DNA of 64,000 bases from Candidatus Competibacteraceae bacterium (GCA_016699715.1 CP065007.1:868001-932000), one strand, 5' to 3'; numbered from the stretch's first letter, positions 33,841-43,510 are shown. Program-made: numbers and translations. The notes: generated by a model not told the origin, from the letters alone.

Positions 33841-35844
33841 CTAGCCGCCGCTGCGCCGCCAGAAAACGCCGAGATCGGGATAAAAAACCCGCAAGTCGGC
33901 CTGCGCCTGCGCCTCTCGCATCGCTTGGCGGATCAGGGCGATGTTGAGCTGGGCGCGTTGCTTAAGGATGTCCGTCTTGATTTTAGCCAGTTCCTCGGGA
34001 CCCGCCAGCAGTTCCCGTTCGATCTGTTGTCGTTGTTGGGCGTGTTGTTGGCGCAGGTTGGCGACGGCGATTGGATTGGCGCCCTGGTCGGGAGCGTAAC
34101 GGAACTGGCGTTCCAGGGCCTGACGCCAAGTCAGCAGCGCCGCATACCGCTGCTGGCCCAAGTGTCGGCCAAAACCGGGCACCGCCTGGATCGCGGCGGG
34201 CGTGACGTCGGCGGCGGTTTCGATGCCGTAGGATTCCAGCGCCATTCGGTCGGTGGCGCGCAATCCGGCAATCCGGGCCGCATCGACGAAGTGACCCTCC
34301 AGAAACGCCTGCAATTGAAGCTGGCGCTGGCCGGTTTCCAATCGTCGCAGATCGCGTTGATATTCGGCACCCAGCTGGCGGTGGCGCTCGCGCAGTTCGC
34401 GCAACGCTTGCAGCTTGTCGGTGAAGGGTTTTGCGGTGGCGTGTCGTTGCCAGGCCGCTCGCAGGTCCACCAGTTCCCGGCGGGCGGCCAGCAACGCCAT
34501 TCGGCGGCGCTGGCGTTCCCGCCGCGCCGCGTTGTCCTGTGTCAGCGACCAAGCGACGGCCGCCAGTGGCAGCCACAGCCAGCTCAATTGCGGGTGGATC
34601 GATGTCGCCACCAGAGCGATGCTAGCGCTGGCCACGGTCTTGATCGCATTGCGACGGCGGCTCCGGCGCAGTGGCTCCGGCAGCGGGGTGGGGGTGACCG
34701 GCGCCAGTGGCGTCGAGGCCGGTGCCGGTGGCTCCTCGTCCGTCGGTGGTTCCACCGCCAGAATGCGGTTCCAGATCGGTTCCAGATCGGCGTCGCCGAG
34801 GCCGGCGACAGGGCTGCCAGCCGCCGACTGATGGACCGGTGGAACGAAAAACAGAGTTCCGCTGGCCTGTTCCAGCGTACACCATGGACAGACTGGCGAC
34901 CGTTGCGGGTATTTGTGCAAGGCGCTGTGCCGGCAGGTGCGCAACTCGTCGCCGAGCTGTTCCAGCGCCGACAGCCACTCGCGAGCGGAAGGTCGCCGCT
35001 GGGCCGGGTTGGGGGGCGCGAAGGCGCGTTCGAACAGATGCGCGACCGGACGCGGCAGGGCGGCAAGCGGCAGGGTATGCGGCGGTGACTCCATCGAGTG
35101 GGCGGCGGCGTGCTGACCGAAGGCGAACCGGCATTCCTTGATGGCACGCTCGATCGGCATGTCGCCCTTGCCCCGATAGCGGCCGGCGAAAGGGTGGCGT
35201 CCCATGAACAGCAGGTGAAAACACAGCAAGGCCAGACCGAAGGCGTCGTGATCCGGGGTGCGCCGCAGCCCGTGAAACGGCCGCTCTTGCAATTCCGGCG
35301 CGGTGAACTGCGGTACGCCGACATCGCAGGGGAATAGCCGGTTGCCGGTGTCGATCTGGAAGGAGTCGCAATCGATCAGTTTGACCAGCGCCTGGGCCGA
35401 GATCACCACGTTGCCGGGATTGACGTCGCCGATGACGTGACCACGAGCATGGATGGTCTCGAACGCGCTGGCCAGATTGCGGGCGGCATGGACCAGAAAA
35501 GACCAGTCGGCTTGCGGGAAGGCCCGCCTGCGGTGCGCGGGACCGTACAGGCTGTGGATTTCCTGGTAGCCGCTGACCTTGGGCATGACGAAGCCACGGA
35601 TCGGACCGCTCGGATGGGCGCGCAGCACGTCCACCGGCCAGGCGGCGATTTCCAGCAGGCTGGGATGGGCTTGCCGGGCCATCCCCTCCAGCTTGAGCGT
35701 TTTGTCGGCGCTGACCGCCTGATGATAAATTTTGGCGACGAAGCCGGGCCGGCCGACGATGTCATGGACCGCGCCTTCGCCACCACGTCCCAGCGCCTTG
35801 CTCAGCTCGACGGGGTGGCCAGCGCCGCTATACAGCCTCGTCAC
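33841..35844 (-). CDS. YegI-like protein kinase with helix-hairpin-helix tail
   Basis: A 667-residue protein. The N-terminal kinase domain (1-290) has LGRGGEGAVHDI (glycine loop), VAKIYH (Lys), HVIGDVNPGNVVIS (catalytic loop with Asp and Asn) and LIDCDSFQI in place of the usual Asp-Phe-Gly. A Cys-rich spot follows (VCPWCTLE), then a Pro-rich linker, one or two hydrophobic segments (about 405-440), a long coiled coil, and a helix-hairpin-helix module (GIETAADVTPAAIQAVPGFG). This matches E. coli YegI. It overlaps the phosphatase gene by 17 bp. It probably phosphorylates partners countered by that phosphatase. Confidence 0.85.
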   Translation of the reverse strand: MTRLYSGAGHPVELSKALGRGGEGAVHDIVGRPGFVAKIYHQAVSADKTLKLEGMARQAHPSLLEIAAWPVDVLRAHPSGPIRGFVMPKVSGYQEIHSLYGPAHRRRAFPQADWSFLVHAARNLASAFETIHARGHVIGDVNPGNVVISAQALVKLIDCDSFQIDTGNRLFPCDVGVPQFTAPELQERPFHGLRRTPDHDAFGLALLCFHLLFMGRHPFAGRYRGKGDMPIERAIKECRFAFGQHAAAHSMESPPHTLPLAALPRPVAHLFERAFAPPNPAQRRPSAREWLSALEQLGDELRTCRHSALHKYPQRSPVCPWCTLEQASGTLFFVPPVHQSAAGSPVAGLGDADLEPIWNRILAVEPPTDEEPPAPASTPLAPVTPTPLPEPLRRSRRRNAIKTVASASIALVATSIHPQLSWLWLPLAAVAWSLTQDNAARRERQRRRMALLAARRELVDLRAAWQRHATAKPFTDKLQALRELRERHRQLGAEYQRDLRRLETGQRQLQLQAFLEGHFVDAARIAGLRATDRMALESYGIETAADVTPAAIQAVPGFGRHLGQQRYAALLTWRQALERQFRYAPDQGANPIAVANLRQQHAQQRQQIERELLAGPEELAKIKTDILKQRAQLNIALIRQAMREAQAQADLRVFYPDLGVFWRRSGG

Positions 35845-36802
35845 CGGATTCGTCCCGCGGCTCGGATTCGGGGGGGGCTTCTTCGCTCCTGTTTTCCCCG
35901 GCGGTGGGGTAGAGCGTCCCTGCCGGGCCGGTGGCCGGTTCTCCCTCGCCGCTGGAGGCGGAAGCTGGGGGGAGAGGGTCGATGCCGGCCTCGGTGGTGC
36001 CCTCGACGGACGGCGTCGCCACTAGCCGGGTGGCCAGGATCAGGGTCTTGTCGTCGTGGGTGCGCTGGTTGATCGCCGGGTCGGCGAGCAGGCGTTCCAG
36101 CGCGGTGACCAGCACCGCCGGACAGCCGGGCTCGGGATGTTCGCGCAAGCGCTGGAACAAGGGGCGGAAAAACGGTTCGTGAGCCTGACGGGTTTGATAG
36201 TGCAGCGCCAGCCGTTGCAGGCCGTCGGTCAGCAGCGCGATTTCGACGACGGGTTCGCTCAGGATCGCGTATTCCAGATGAGCGGCGGCGGTGGCGTCGG
36301 TGACGAAGTAGGTTTCGTTGGCGTACTCGCCGGCCTGTGGCCAGAACACCGGCCGGTAACCCGTGTCCGGGGCGTCGATCACGATGGCGCCGTCGCCGAT
36401 TTGCAGGAACAGCGCGCGGTCGGCGGCCACCACCGCACCCAGCAGGGTGCAGGCGAATTCCCGTAACGGTTGTCCCTCATCCGCCGCGAGGCGCTCCAGC
36501 GCGTTTCGAACCTGCTGGAACAGCGTTGCCGCCACGGTCGGCGTCCAGTCCTCGTCGAGGGGGGCTGTCGCCAGCCAGGCCGCGCATTCGGTCAGCAGGG
36601 TCTGGCAGCTCAGCTCCGCGCCAACGCCCGAGAGGGCGGCACTACCGGCGCCGTCGGCGGCGGCCAACACCAGCACGCCCGGTTCCGATCCGGGCAGTAG
36701 CAGTTGGGCCGCGCAGGCGTCCTGACAGCCAATCCCATCGGCAAGGTGCGCCACGCCCACCACGCTGGCGTGGACATGACGCCAGCCGTCCGCGTCGCTC
36801 AC
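35828..36802 (-). CDS. PP2C-type phosphatase (YegK/PphC-like)
   Basis: A 324-residue protein. AAADGAGSA, LQIGDGAIV, ALLTDGLQRL and THDDKTLIL hold the Asp residues that bind the two metals in PP2C phosphatases. The last about 60 residues are an acidic Pro/Glu-rich disordered tail. The gene overlaps both neighbours (4 bp with the VWA gene upstream, 17 bp with the kinase downstream), so the three proteins are made together. E. coli PphC (YegK) with YegI and YegL is the closest parallel I know. Confidence 0.87.
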   Translation of the reverse strand: MSDADGWRHVHASVVGVAHLADGIGCQDACAAQLLLPGSEPGVLVLAAADGAGSAALSGVGAELSCQTLLTECAAWLATAPLDEDWTPTVAATLFQQVRNALERLAADEGQPLREFACTLLGAVVAADRALFLQIGDGAIVIDAPDTGYRPVFWPQAGEYANETYFVTDATAAAHLEYAILSEPVVEIALLTDGLQRLALHYQTRQAHEPFFRPLFQRLREHPEPGCPAVLVTALERLLADPAINQRTHDDKTLILATRLVATPSVEGTTEAGIDPLPPASASSGEGEPATGPAGTLYPTAGENRSEEAPPESEPRDESGDEAV

Positions 36803-37494
36803 ACCGAGGCCCAGCCGCCGGGCGCGGCGGGGTTGCTCAGCGGTACTTCAGTGCCCGGCACCGAGCGCGACACCGAGCGCATCGAGTTGGACAGCCATTG
36901 GAACAGTTCGCGGAACCGCAGCTCTTTCAAGCGCAGCGGCTGGCGCGCGGAAATTTGTTGCAGGATGTCCAGGTTCGCATCCTCGACCCCGACCGCGAAG
37001 AAGGCGAAGGCGCGGTTTTCCTCGCCCTTGCGCACGGCGTTGGCGGCGGCTTTCCAGTCATCGGTGGGGCTGCCATCGGTGATCAGGAACACCCAAGGGC
37101 GGAAGAAGGGGATGCCGTGTTCGCGGTACAGCATTTTGCGCTGCTCCAGCAGTTCCAGCCCTTGGGTGATCGCCAGGCCCATGGGTGTGTCCTTACACGC
37201 CGCCAGTTGCGGTGGGGTGAAGTGCTCGGCGGTCTGGAATTCGTTGACCACCTGAACCGGGCCGAAGCTGACGATGGCGATTTCGACCCGCTTGGCCGCC
37301 AGACTGTCGGCCAGCAGTTCGTCCTTGAAGGTGGCCAGTCCTTCGTTGAGTTCGGCGATCGGGTGGCCGCTCATGGACCAGGAGTTGTCCAGCAGCAGCA
37401 CGCAGGGGCAGCGCGGTTCCGGGTTGTCGGCGAATTCGGCGATGCTGAAATCCGCGCCGAACGGGGTTTGTCGGGACAGGTCGAGCTCGTTCAT
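36799..37494 (-). CDS. VWA-domain protein (YegL/TerY-like)
   Basis: A 231-residue von Willebrand A protein with a MIDAS metal site: VLLLDNSWSMSG (DxSxS), ACKDTPMG (Thr) and FLITDGSPTDDW (Asp). TerY/YegL proteins form the first member of a VWA-phosphatase-kinase triad linked to stress and tellurite-type responses. The ATG at 37494 is chosen for the GAGAGG 7 bp upstream. It is first in the minus-strand operon, with the promoter expected in the 37495-37632 gap shared with the lipoprotein gene. Confidence 0.88.
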   Translation of the reverse strand: MNELDLSRQTPFGADFSIAEFADNPEPRCPCVLLLDNSWSMSGHPIAELNEGLATFKDELLADSLAAKRVEIAIVSFGPVQVVNEFQTAEHFTPPQLAACKDTPMGLAITQGLELLEQRKMLYREHGIPFFRPWVFLITDGSPTDDWKAAANAVRKGEENRAFAFFAVGVEDANLDILQQISARQPLRLKELRFRELFQWLSNSMRSVSRSVPGTEVPLSNPAAPGGWASV

Positions 37495-37632
37495 CCGGGG
37501 CCTCTCGGGAAACACTGGTGAAACTGGGTGAAATATACCCTATCCGCGGTGGTTGCAAGCGAGCGGGTACCAGCGCGGTGCGACCGGTATAATGCCCGGC
37601 CCATTTAAATGGAAAACGATCGGAAAAATGAC

Positions 37633-38319
37633 ATGAAGTTGCTACGGATTTGGGCGTTGTTCGCCCTGAGCGGGATGCTGGCGGCAGGCTGCGCGACGCT
37701 GGAATCGGAACCGGCGCCGCTGGTGGGACAAACCGTGTTGGAGGCGAGGCTGACAGTGCTCGATACCCGACTGGCGGCGTTGGAGCGTCAGATCGTCGAA
37801 CAGCGGCGAGAACAGTGGCTGGCGCTCGATCAGTCGCTGGCCGAGGTCGGTCGCGACATCCAGGGTACCCGGAAGAGCGTCGCGGCCCTACGACGCAAGG
37901 TGGAAAAGCCCGCGGTGGTGGCGCGGCCGACGAGCGCGGCCGACGATCCGGTTTGGAAGGCGTACCAGCCGATCGATGTGTCCTTGGGCGCGTTTCCCGA
38001 AGGGGAGGGCAAACAGGTCGTGCACCCGATCCCAGCCACCGTTCCGGATTCGGCGCGCGAAATCCTGGTGTACGCCCAAGTGGCCACCGGTTACGTCGAG
38101 GGTGGACCGCATCGCTTCCGGGTGGCGGTGGCGCTGGCCGATGGCCGTGAGGTGTCATATTACCTGTACGCCACCGGTCAGTCGCAGGGGGGGTGGGGCT
38201 ACAATTCCGACAATATTTGGCTGCCAATGCCGCGGAACCGGCAACTGATCCTGCAAGCGGAAGGCAAGCCGTTTTTCGGCGAGTGGAACAGCGAGACGCA
38301 CATCATCGGCTATCGCTGA
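37633..38319 (+). CDS. Predicted lipoprotein of unknown function
   Basis: A 228-residue protein (or 236 if the ATG at 37609 is used). The N-terminal signal with lipobox LAAGC predicts cleavage before Cys and lipid anchoring. A coiled-coil segment follows (about 30-90, rich in Leu/Arg/Gln). The C-terminal beta-rich domain ends in GWGYNSDNIWLPMPRNRQL and NSETHIIGYR. I do not recognise the family. A TATAAT lies at 37588-37593 but lacks a clear -35. Confidence 0.75.
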   Translation: MKLLRIWALFALSGMLAAGCATLESEPAPLVGQTVLEARLTVLDTRLAALERQIVEQRREQWLALDQSLAEVGRDIQGTRKSVAALRRKVEKPAVVARPTSAADDPVWKAYQPIDVSLGAFPEGEGKQVVHPIPATVPDSAREILVYAQVATGYVEGGPHRFRVAVALADGREVSYYLYATGQSQGGWGYNSDNIWLPMPRNRQLILQAEGKPFFGEWNSETHIIGYR

Positions 38320-38569
38320 GGTCGCGCGCCCGAGCTATGTTTTATGACGCCGTTGGGCCGGGCCGCTCGCTCCAAGGGAATGTGGCCGGTGGCGCGTTTT
38401 GGGGTATGATCGATGGAGATTGCGGGTGGTATCGAAGGCGGTATGCATTGCCACCATCATGGCGGGTGTGATGCGTGAGCCTTACATCGTTTCTTTTCCG
38501 GCTTCTTCCAGAGTGGTTGCTAAGATCCCGGGTGAATCACCGGTCAAGCGAGTTCCGTGGAGGGTCGCG

Positions 38570-38953
38570 ATGTCGGTATGGGCAAAGGCATTTTTGATAT
38601 TGGGCGGCTGTGGAATGCTGCTGGCGGTGGCGATGGGCGCGTTCGGCGCGCACGCTCTGAAAAAGACCCTGGCGCCCGATCTCATGGCCATTTACGAAAC
38701 CGCGGTGAACTATCATTTCTATCATGCCCTGGGATTGCTGGCGGTCGGGCTGCTGGCGTTGCATGTGCCGACGACGACGCTCCTGCGCGGTTCGGGCATC
38801 CTGATGATTGTGGGTCTGTTGCTGTTTTCGGGCAGTTTGTATGCACTCGCCCTCAGCGGTATCCGCTGGTTGGGCGCCATCACCCCGCTGGGCGGGATGA
38901 GCTTTCTGCTGGCCTGGTTGCTGTGGGTGATCGCGGTCCTACGGGCGGCTTAG
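38570..38953 (+). CDS. DUF423 (YgdD-like) inner-membrane protein
   Basis: A 127-residue protein with four membrane segments. AMGAFGAHALK near residue 25 and the conserved AVNYHFYHALGLLAVG are DUF423 hallmarks. A GGAGG motif lies 7 bp before the ATG at 38570. The function is not established. Bases 38320-38569 contain no supported gene. Confidence 0.9.
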   Translation: MSVWAKAFLILGGCGMLLAVAMGAFGAHALKKTLAPDLMAIYETAVNYHFYHALGLLAVGLLALHVPTTTLLRGSGILMIVGLLLFSGSLYALALSGIRWLGAITPLGGMSFLLAWLLWVIAVLRAA

Positions 38954-39020
38954 AGGCGGCGATCCGCGGCGAGTATATCCAGGGCGGATATGATGACAGC
39001 AAGCCCTTCAGACGAGGAAG

Positions 39021-39719
39021 ATGGAGTTGAACGTGGAAAGAACCTACGCATTGGGATTCGATGTCTACGGTACGCTGGTGGATCCGCTGGCTTTGGCCGA
39101 ACCCTTGCAGGCGCTGGTCGGCGAGCAGGCCGTCCGTTTCGCCGAACTTTGGCGAACCAAACAGTTGGAATATTCGTTCCGGCGCGGTCTGATGCAGCGC
39201 TACGTGGATTTTGATGCCTGCACCCGGCAAGCGCTGCTTTATACCCAGCAGGCGCTGCGCTGCGACTTGCCGGAATCCGATCAGGGTCGGCTGCTGGAGA
39301 CCTATCTTTACCTGCCGACTTTTCCTGAAGTCACCGCCGCCTTGACCTCTCTCAAGACCCAGGGTCATCGGTTGATGGCTTTTAGCAACGGCGTGGAAGC
39401 CAGCATCCGCGCGTTGCTGAGCAACGCCGGGGTATTGCCGTATCTGGAGGATGTGGTCAGCGTGGACGATCTACGCACTTTCAAGCCCGATCCGGCGGTC
39501 TATGCCTATCTGGCGCGGCGGGCCGGACACGCTCCGGGCGAAACCTGGCTGGTGTCCAGCAACGCCTGGGACGTGATCGGTGCCAAGGCCGCCGGTCTGC
39601 GCGCCGCTTGGGTCCGGCGGCAACCGGAGGCGGTGTTCGATCCTTGGGATGTCGAACCGGATGTGGTGGTCAGCCGCCTGGACGAGCTGACGGAATGGTT
39701 CGCCGGCCGGCCGGCGTAA
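39021..39719 (+). CDS. Haloacid dehalogenase, type II (HAD superfamily)
   Basis: A 232-residue HAD hydrolase. FDVYGTLVD carries the nucleophilic Asp (residue about 14), MAFSNG the Ser/Asn of motif II, FKPDP the lysine, and SSNAWDVIGAKAAG the motif IV region characteristic of (S)-2-haloacid dehalogenases. The real substrate may be different. GAGGA precedes the ATG. The stop codon is inside the first copy of a 21-bp tandem duplication. Confidence 0.9.
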   Translation: MELNVERTYALGFDVYGTLVDPLALAEPLQALVGEQAVRFAELWRTKQLEYSFRRGLMQRYVDFDACTRQALLYTQQALRCDLPESDQGRLLETYLYLPTFPEVTAALTSLKTQGHRLMAFSNGVEASIRALLSNAGVLPYLEDVVSVDDLRTFKPDPAVYAYLARRAGHAPGETWLVSSNAWDVIGAKAAGLRAAWVRRQPEAVFDPWDVEPDVVVSRLDELTEWFAGRPA

Positions 39720-39741
39720 CTCGCCGGCCGGCCGGCGTAAC
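39700..39741 (+). repeat. Tandem 21-bp duplication across the dehalogenase stop codon
   Basis: TCGCCGGCCGGCCGGCGTAAC occurs twice, end to end (39700-39720 and 39721-39741). The core CGCCGGCCGGCCGGCG is a perfect 16-bp palindrome. The second copy is non-coding. Confidence 0.9.
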
Positions 39742-39823
39742 TCCCCGGCTTGCCGGAAGGGTCAGCCGCAATGGCCGGCCCAGTCGCTTCGGACGCCTGG
39801 GTCGGCGATCGTTCCTCCAGCGT

Positions 39824-41860
39824 TCAGGTGATGAAAGGCACCAGAATCAGCGAAACGATGGAGAGCAGCTTGACCAGGATGTTCATGGCCGGGCCGCTGG
39901 TGTCCTTGAAGGGGTCACCCACGGTATCACCGATCACCGCCGCCGCGTGCGCCTCGCCGCCCTTGCGTTCGCCTTCCAGCTTGCCGGCCTCGATCGCTTT
40001 TTTGGCGTTGTCCCAGGCACCGCCGGCGTTGGACATCAGCAACGCCATGGTCATGCCGGTGAGCAAGGAACCCAGCAGCATGCCGCCCAGTGCCACCGGG
40101 CCGAAAAAGAACCCGACAATGACCGGCGAGAGCACGGCGAGCACGCCCGGCGGGATCATCTCGCGCAACGCCGCATCGGTCGAGATCGTCACGCAGCGCG
40201 CGGTATCCGGTTTGGCGGTGCCCTGCAGCAGACCGGGAATTTCGCGGAACTGGCGGCGAATCTCGGTGACCATTTCCATGGCCGCCCGGCCCACCGAACT
40301 CATGGTCATGGCCGCCGCCAGCAGGATCACCATGCCACCCAGCAATACGCCGACGATGACCCGGGGTTCGGTGATATCCATGGGCATGGGTTGGCCGGTT
40401 GCCAGTTCGACGGCTTGCTTGTAAGAGACGAACAGCGCCAGCGCGGTCAGCGCCGCCGAACCGATGGCAAAGCCCTTGCCGGTGGCGGCGGTGGTGTTGC
40501 CGATGGCGTCGAGCTCGTCGGTGATCGCCCGAACTTCGGGCGGCTGATGCGACATTTCGGCGATGCCGCCGGCGTTGTCGGAGATCGGGCCGGAAGCGTC
40601 GATGGTCATGGTCACGCCGGCGGTCGCCAGCATCCCGACCGCCGCGATGGCGATGCCATACAGGCCGGCGGTCTCGTGGGCGATGAAGATGGTCAGCACG
40701 ATGATCAGCATCGGCAGCGCGCAGCTTTCCAGTCCCACCGCCAACCCGGTGATGATATTGGTCGCTGGGCCGGTCTTTGATGCCTGGATGATTCGTGTCA
40801 CCGGTTTGGACGAGGTGTAGTACCAGGCCGCCCGGCCGATCGCGACGCCCGCCAGATTGCCGGCCAGGATGGCGAAAAACAGTGACCAACTGTAGCCGAA
40901 TACCAGTATGACCAGCATGGTCAGCAGCAGAAAGATCGTGGCGGCGCTGGTTTCGGAGATCGCCAGCGCCCGCTCCGGCCCGTATTTTTTGAAGGCGTTC
41001 ATGCCGTGGATGCCGACCAGGGAAGAGAGCAGACCGATCATCGCCAGCGTCAGCGGCAGCGCCAGCAGCATCGGACGGCTAACGTCATCGCCGAAGTACG
41101 GGGTTAGTTGAGCGACGGTGAGGGTGGCCGCCAAGGTGATCGATGCCACCATCGCTCCGACGTAGGACTCGAAGATATCCGCCCCCATGCCGGCGATGTC
41201 GCCGACGTTGTCGCCGACGTTGTCGGCGATCACGCCCGGATTGCGCGGGTCGTCTTCGGGAATGCCGGCCTCGACCTTGCCGACCAAATCGGAGCCGATG
41301 TCCGCCGCCTTGGTGAAGATGCCGCCGCCGACTCGGGCGAACAGGGCGATCGACGAAGCGCCCATCGAAAAGCCCCAGAGCACCGAGACCGAGTGGGGAT
41401 TAATGGCGAACTGGGAGGACAGGCCCGTGAACAGCAGGCCCAGGCCGATCAGGCCGAAACTGGCCACGGCCAAGCCCATGACCGCGCCGCCGTCGAACCC
41501 GACCAGCAAGGCTTCGCCGGCGCCGTGTTCCCGCGCCGCCGCGGTGACGCGAACGTTGGCCTTGGTCGCCGCGTACATCCCGACCAGACCCGCCACCGCC
41601 GAAGCCAGTGCTCCGAGCAGGAAAGACAGGCTGGTGTCGAAACCGTGCTGCACTGACAACAGGATGGCCACCACCAGCGCGAAAATGCCGATTTTCACGT
41701 ATTGGGCGCGCAGGTAGGTCATGGCGCCCAGTTGAATTTCGGCGGCGATCGAGGTCATCAACTCATCGCCGGTGGACCGGCGGACAATGCTCCTGTAAAG
41801 CCTCGCGGCAAAGGCGAGCCCCCCCAAGCCCAATACCAGGGCTAGAATTCCGACAATCAT
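39824..41860 (-). CDS. hppA: Membrane-bound ion-translocating pyrophosphatase HppA
   Basis: A 678-residue, about 16-segment integral membrane enzyme that couples pyrophosphate hydrolysis to H+ (or Na+) pumping. The catalytic loops are intact: DIGSDLVGKVEAGIPEDDPRN, DNVGDNVGDIAGMGADIFES and GDTVGDPFKDTSGPAMNI. In the GNTTAATGKGFAIGSAAL segment an Ala rather than Lys follows GNTT-A, the signature of K+-dependent pyrophosphatases. GGAGGG lies 6 bp before the ATG. It stands alone, convergent with the dehalogenase gene. Confidence 0.95.
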   Translation of the reverse strand: MIVGILALVLGLGGLAFAARLYRSIVRRSTGDELMTSIAAEIQLGAMTYLRAQYVKIGIFALVVAILLSVQHGFDTSLSFLLGALASAVAGLVGMYAATKANVRVTAAAREHGAGEALLVGFDGGAVMGLAVASFGLIGLGLLFTGLSSQFAINPHSVSVLWGFSMGASSIALFARVGGGIFTKAADIGSDLVGKVEAGIPEDDPRNPGVIADNVGDNVGDIAGMGADIFESYVGAMVASITLAATLTVAQLTPYFGDDVSRPMLLALPLTLAMIGLLSSLVGIHGMNAFKKYGPERALAISETSAATIFLLLTMLVILVFGYSWSLFFAILAGNLAGVAIGRAAWYYTSSKPVTRIIQASKTGPATNIITGLAVGLESCALPMLIIVLTIFIAHETAGLYGIAIAAVGMLATAGVTMTIDASGPISDNAGGIAEMSHQPPEVRAITDELDAIGNTTAATGKGFAIGSAALTALALFVSYKQAVELATGQPMPMDITEPRVIVGVLLGGMVILLAAAMTMSSVGRAAMEMVTEIRRQFREIPGLLQGTAKPDTARCVTISTDAALREMIPPGVLAVLSPVIVGFFFGPVALGGMLLGSLLTGMTMALLMSNAGGAWDNAKKAIEAGKLEGERKGGEAHAAAVIGDTVGDPFKDTSGPAMNILVKLLSIVSLILVPFIT

Positions 41861-42045
41861 ATAATTCCCTCCACGGCGTACTTAGTATTTGCATGGTCCG
41901 CATGCGTGGCGGCCAAGGCTAGGTAATAATACCCGAATGAGGCGCGGCCAAGCCGACTAATATAAAGTCCAGATTGCAGATAATTCGGTTCGGGGCGACG
42001 ACCGAAGCCCGGTACCACCGGTCAAACCCAGCGGGAGAAGTTAAA

Positions 42046-42474
42046 ATGAAGTGCAAACACTACATGATGTCGGCGCCCACTTACGTGCTCGACACCGCGC
42101 CGTTGTCGGAAGCGCTGGCGATCATGGAACGCAAGCACATGCAGGATCTGATGGTGGTCAACGACCAACTGGAGTTTGTGGGCACCATCACCTCGTTCAT
42201 GTTCTCCAAGATGCTGCTGCCGCCGGAACCGCAATTGCCGGACGATGCCGAAGTCGAGACCGCCGAGGATGTCGATAACCGCCTTATCCCGCATTTGCAC
42301 CGCAAGGTGGGCGATTTCGCCGTCGCCCATCCGGTGGTCGAGCCGGAAGCGCCGCTATCCGATGCACTGAGGCTGCTGGCGGAGGGCTACATCCGCCTGC
42401 CGGTGGTTGGGCCGGACCGCAAGCTGGTCGGCTCGCTATCTTCGTTGACCATTCTCCGACGGTTCCGCTTTTAA
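42046..42474 (+). CDS. CBS-domain pair protein
   Basis: A 142-residue protein with two CBS motifs (PTYVLDTAPLSEALAIM through DLMVVND and a second about PVVEPEAPLSDALRLLAEG through LPVVGPD). Stand-alone CBS pairs usually bind adenine nucleotides and act as energy sensors. GGGAGAAG lies 8 bp before the ATG. It is divergent from hppA, which may point to shared control. The interval 41861-42045 is AT-richer but I see no certain promoter. Confidence 0.87.
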   Translation: MKCKHYMMSAPTYVLDTAPLSEALAIMERKHMQDLMVVNDQLEFVGTITSFMFSKMLLPPEPQLPDDAEVETAEDVDNRLIPHLHRKVGDFAVAHPVVEPEAPLSDALRLLAEGYIRLPVVGPDRKLVGSLSSLTILRRFRF

Positions 42475-42589
42475 GCCGCGCAAGGCAAGCGAGGGGCGTT
42501 CCCCGACCGGCAGGAACGGCGCGCGGCGCCGGGGGGTGTTCGGATACGGTGATTGCCTTTCGACCTCTGATTAGTGGAGGAAATCGGCC

Positions 42590-43510
42590 ATGCAACGTCG
42601 TCGTTTTTTAACCGCCCTTGGGGCGGGAGCATGGGCCGGCGCCGGTTTGGCGCTGGGTGGTTATGGCCGCCGGTCATGCGCCGGCGAGCCACCGGCCGGA
42701 ACCCCCGATCTGGTGGCGGTCAGAAACGGTGAACCGGACGTGCTGTTCGACCGTGGCATCGAAGCGCTGGGTGGCATGGGGCGCTTTGTCAAAAAGGGCC
42801 AGAAGGTGGTGGTCAAGCCCAACATCGGCTGGAATGTGTCGCCGGAGCGGGCCGCCAACACCCATCCGCGACTGGTCCGCCGCATCGTCGAACACTGCCT
42901 GCAAGCCGGCGCCAAAGAGGTCTACGTCTTCGATCACACCTGCGATGCCTGGCGCGACAGTTATCGTACCAGCGGGATCGAACAGGCGGTGAAGGACGCT
43001 GGCGGCAAGCTGGCGCCGGGCAACAGCGAAAGCTATTTCCAGACCGTCGCGATTCCAAATGGGCGTCGGCTGCGTCGAACCCGGGAGCACGAGCTGGTGT
43101 TGGAAGCCGATGTATTCATCAACGTACCGGTGCTGAAGAGCCACGGCGGCGCTCGGCTGAGCGTGGCGATGAAAAATCTGATGGGCGTGGTCTGGGATCG
43201 CGGCGAATGGCACTCCAACGACCTGCATCAGTGCATCGCCGACTTCGCCACTTATCGCAAACCCGATCTGAACGTGGTGGATGCCTGGAACGTGATGTTG
43301 CGTCACGGACCGCGCGGAGTGTCGGCGGCCGATGTCGTGAATATGCGGTCGCAATTGTTGTCCACCGATCTGGTGACGGCGGATGCCGCCGCCGCCCGGC
43401 TGTTTGGCTTGAAACAGCCCGAAGAGGTCGGCTATATCCGCATCGCTGGTGAAATGGGCGCGGGCCGCATGGATCTGGAGAATCTCGCCATCCGACGGAT
43501 CGTGCTCTGA
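42590..43510 (+). CDS. Tat-exported DUF362 protein
   Basis: A 306-residue protein. The N-terminus MQRRRFLTALGAGAWAGAG is a twin-arginine-type signal, so it is exported folded, often with a cofactor. The DUF362 core has KKGQKVVVKPNIGW and FINVPVLKSHGGARLSVAMKNLMG. No cysteine cluster is present in the mature part except isolated residues. The next gene is a membrane polyferredoxin in the same direction (58 bp gap), suggesting that the two act together in an electron-transfer process at the membrane. Confidence 0.85.
   Translation: MQRRRFLTALGAGAWAGAGLALGGYGRRSCAGEPPAGTPDLVAVRNGEPDVLFDRGIEALGGMGRFVKKGQKVVVKPNIGWNVSPERAANTHPRLVRRIVEHCLQAGAKEVYVFDHTCDAWRDSYRTSGIEQAVKDAGGKLAPGNSESYFQTVAIPNGRRLRRTREHELVLEADVFINVPVLKSHGGARLSVAMKNLMGVVWDRGEWHSNDLHQCIADFATYRKPDLNVVDAWNVMLRHGPRGVSAADVVNMRSQLLSTDLVTADAAAARLFGLKQPEEVGYIRIAGEMGAGRMDLENLAIRRIVL

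Noticed and set aside
37588..37593. TATAAT as a promoter for the lipoprotein gene.
   Set aside because: No acceptable -35 box at 15-19 bp. It is mentioned under the gene but not called as a promoter.
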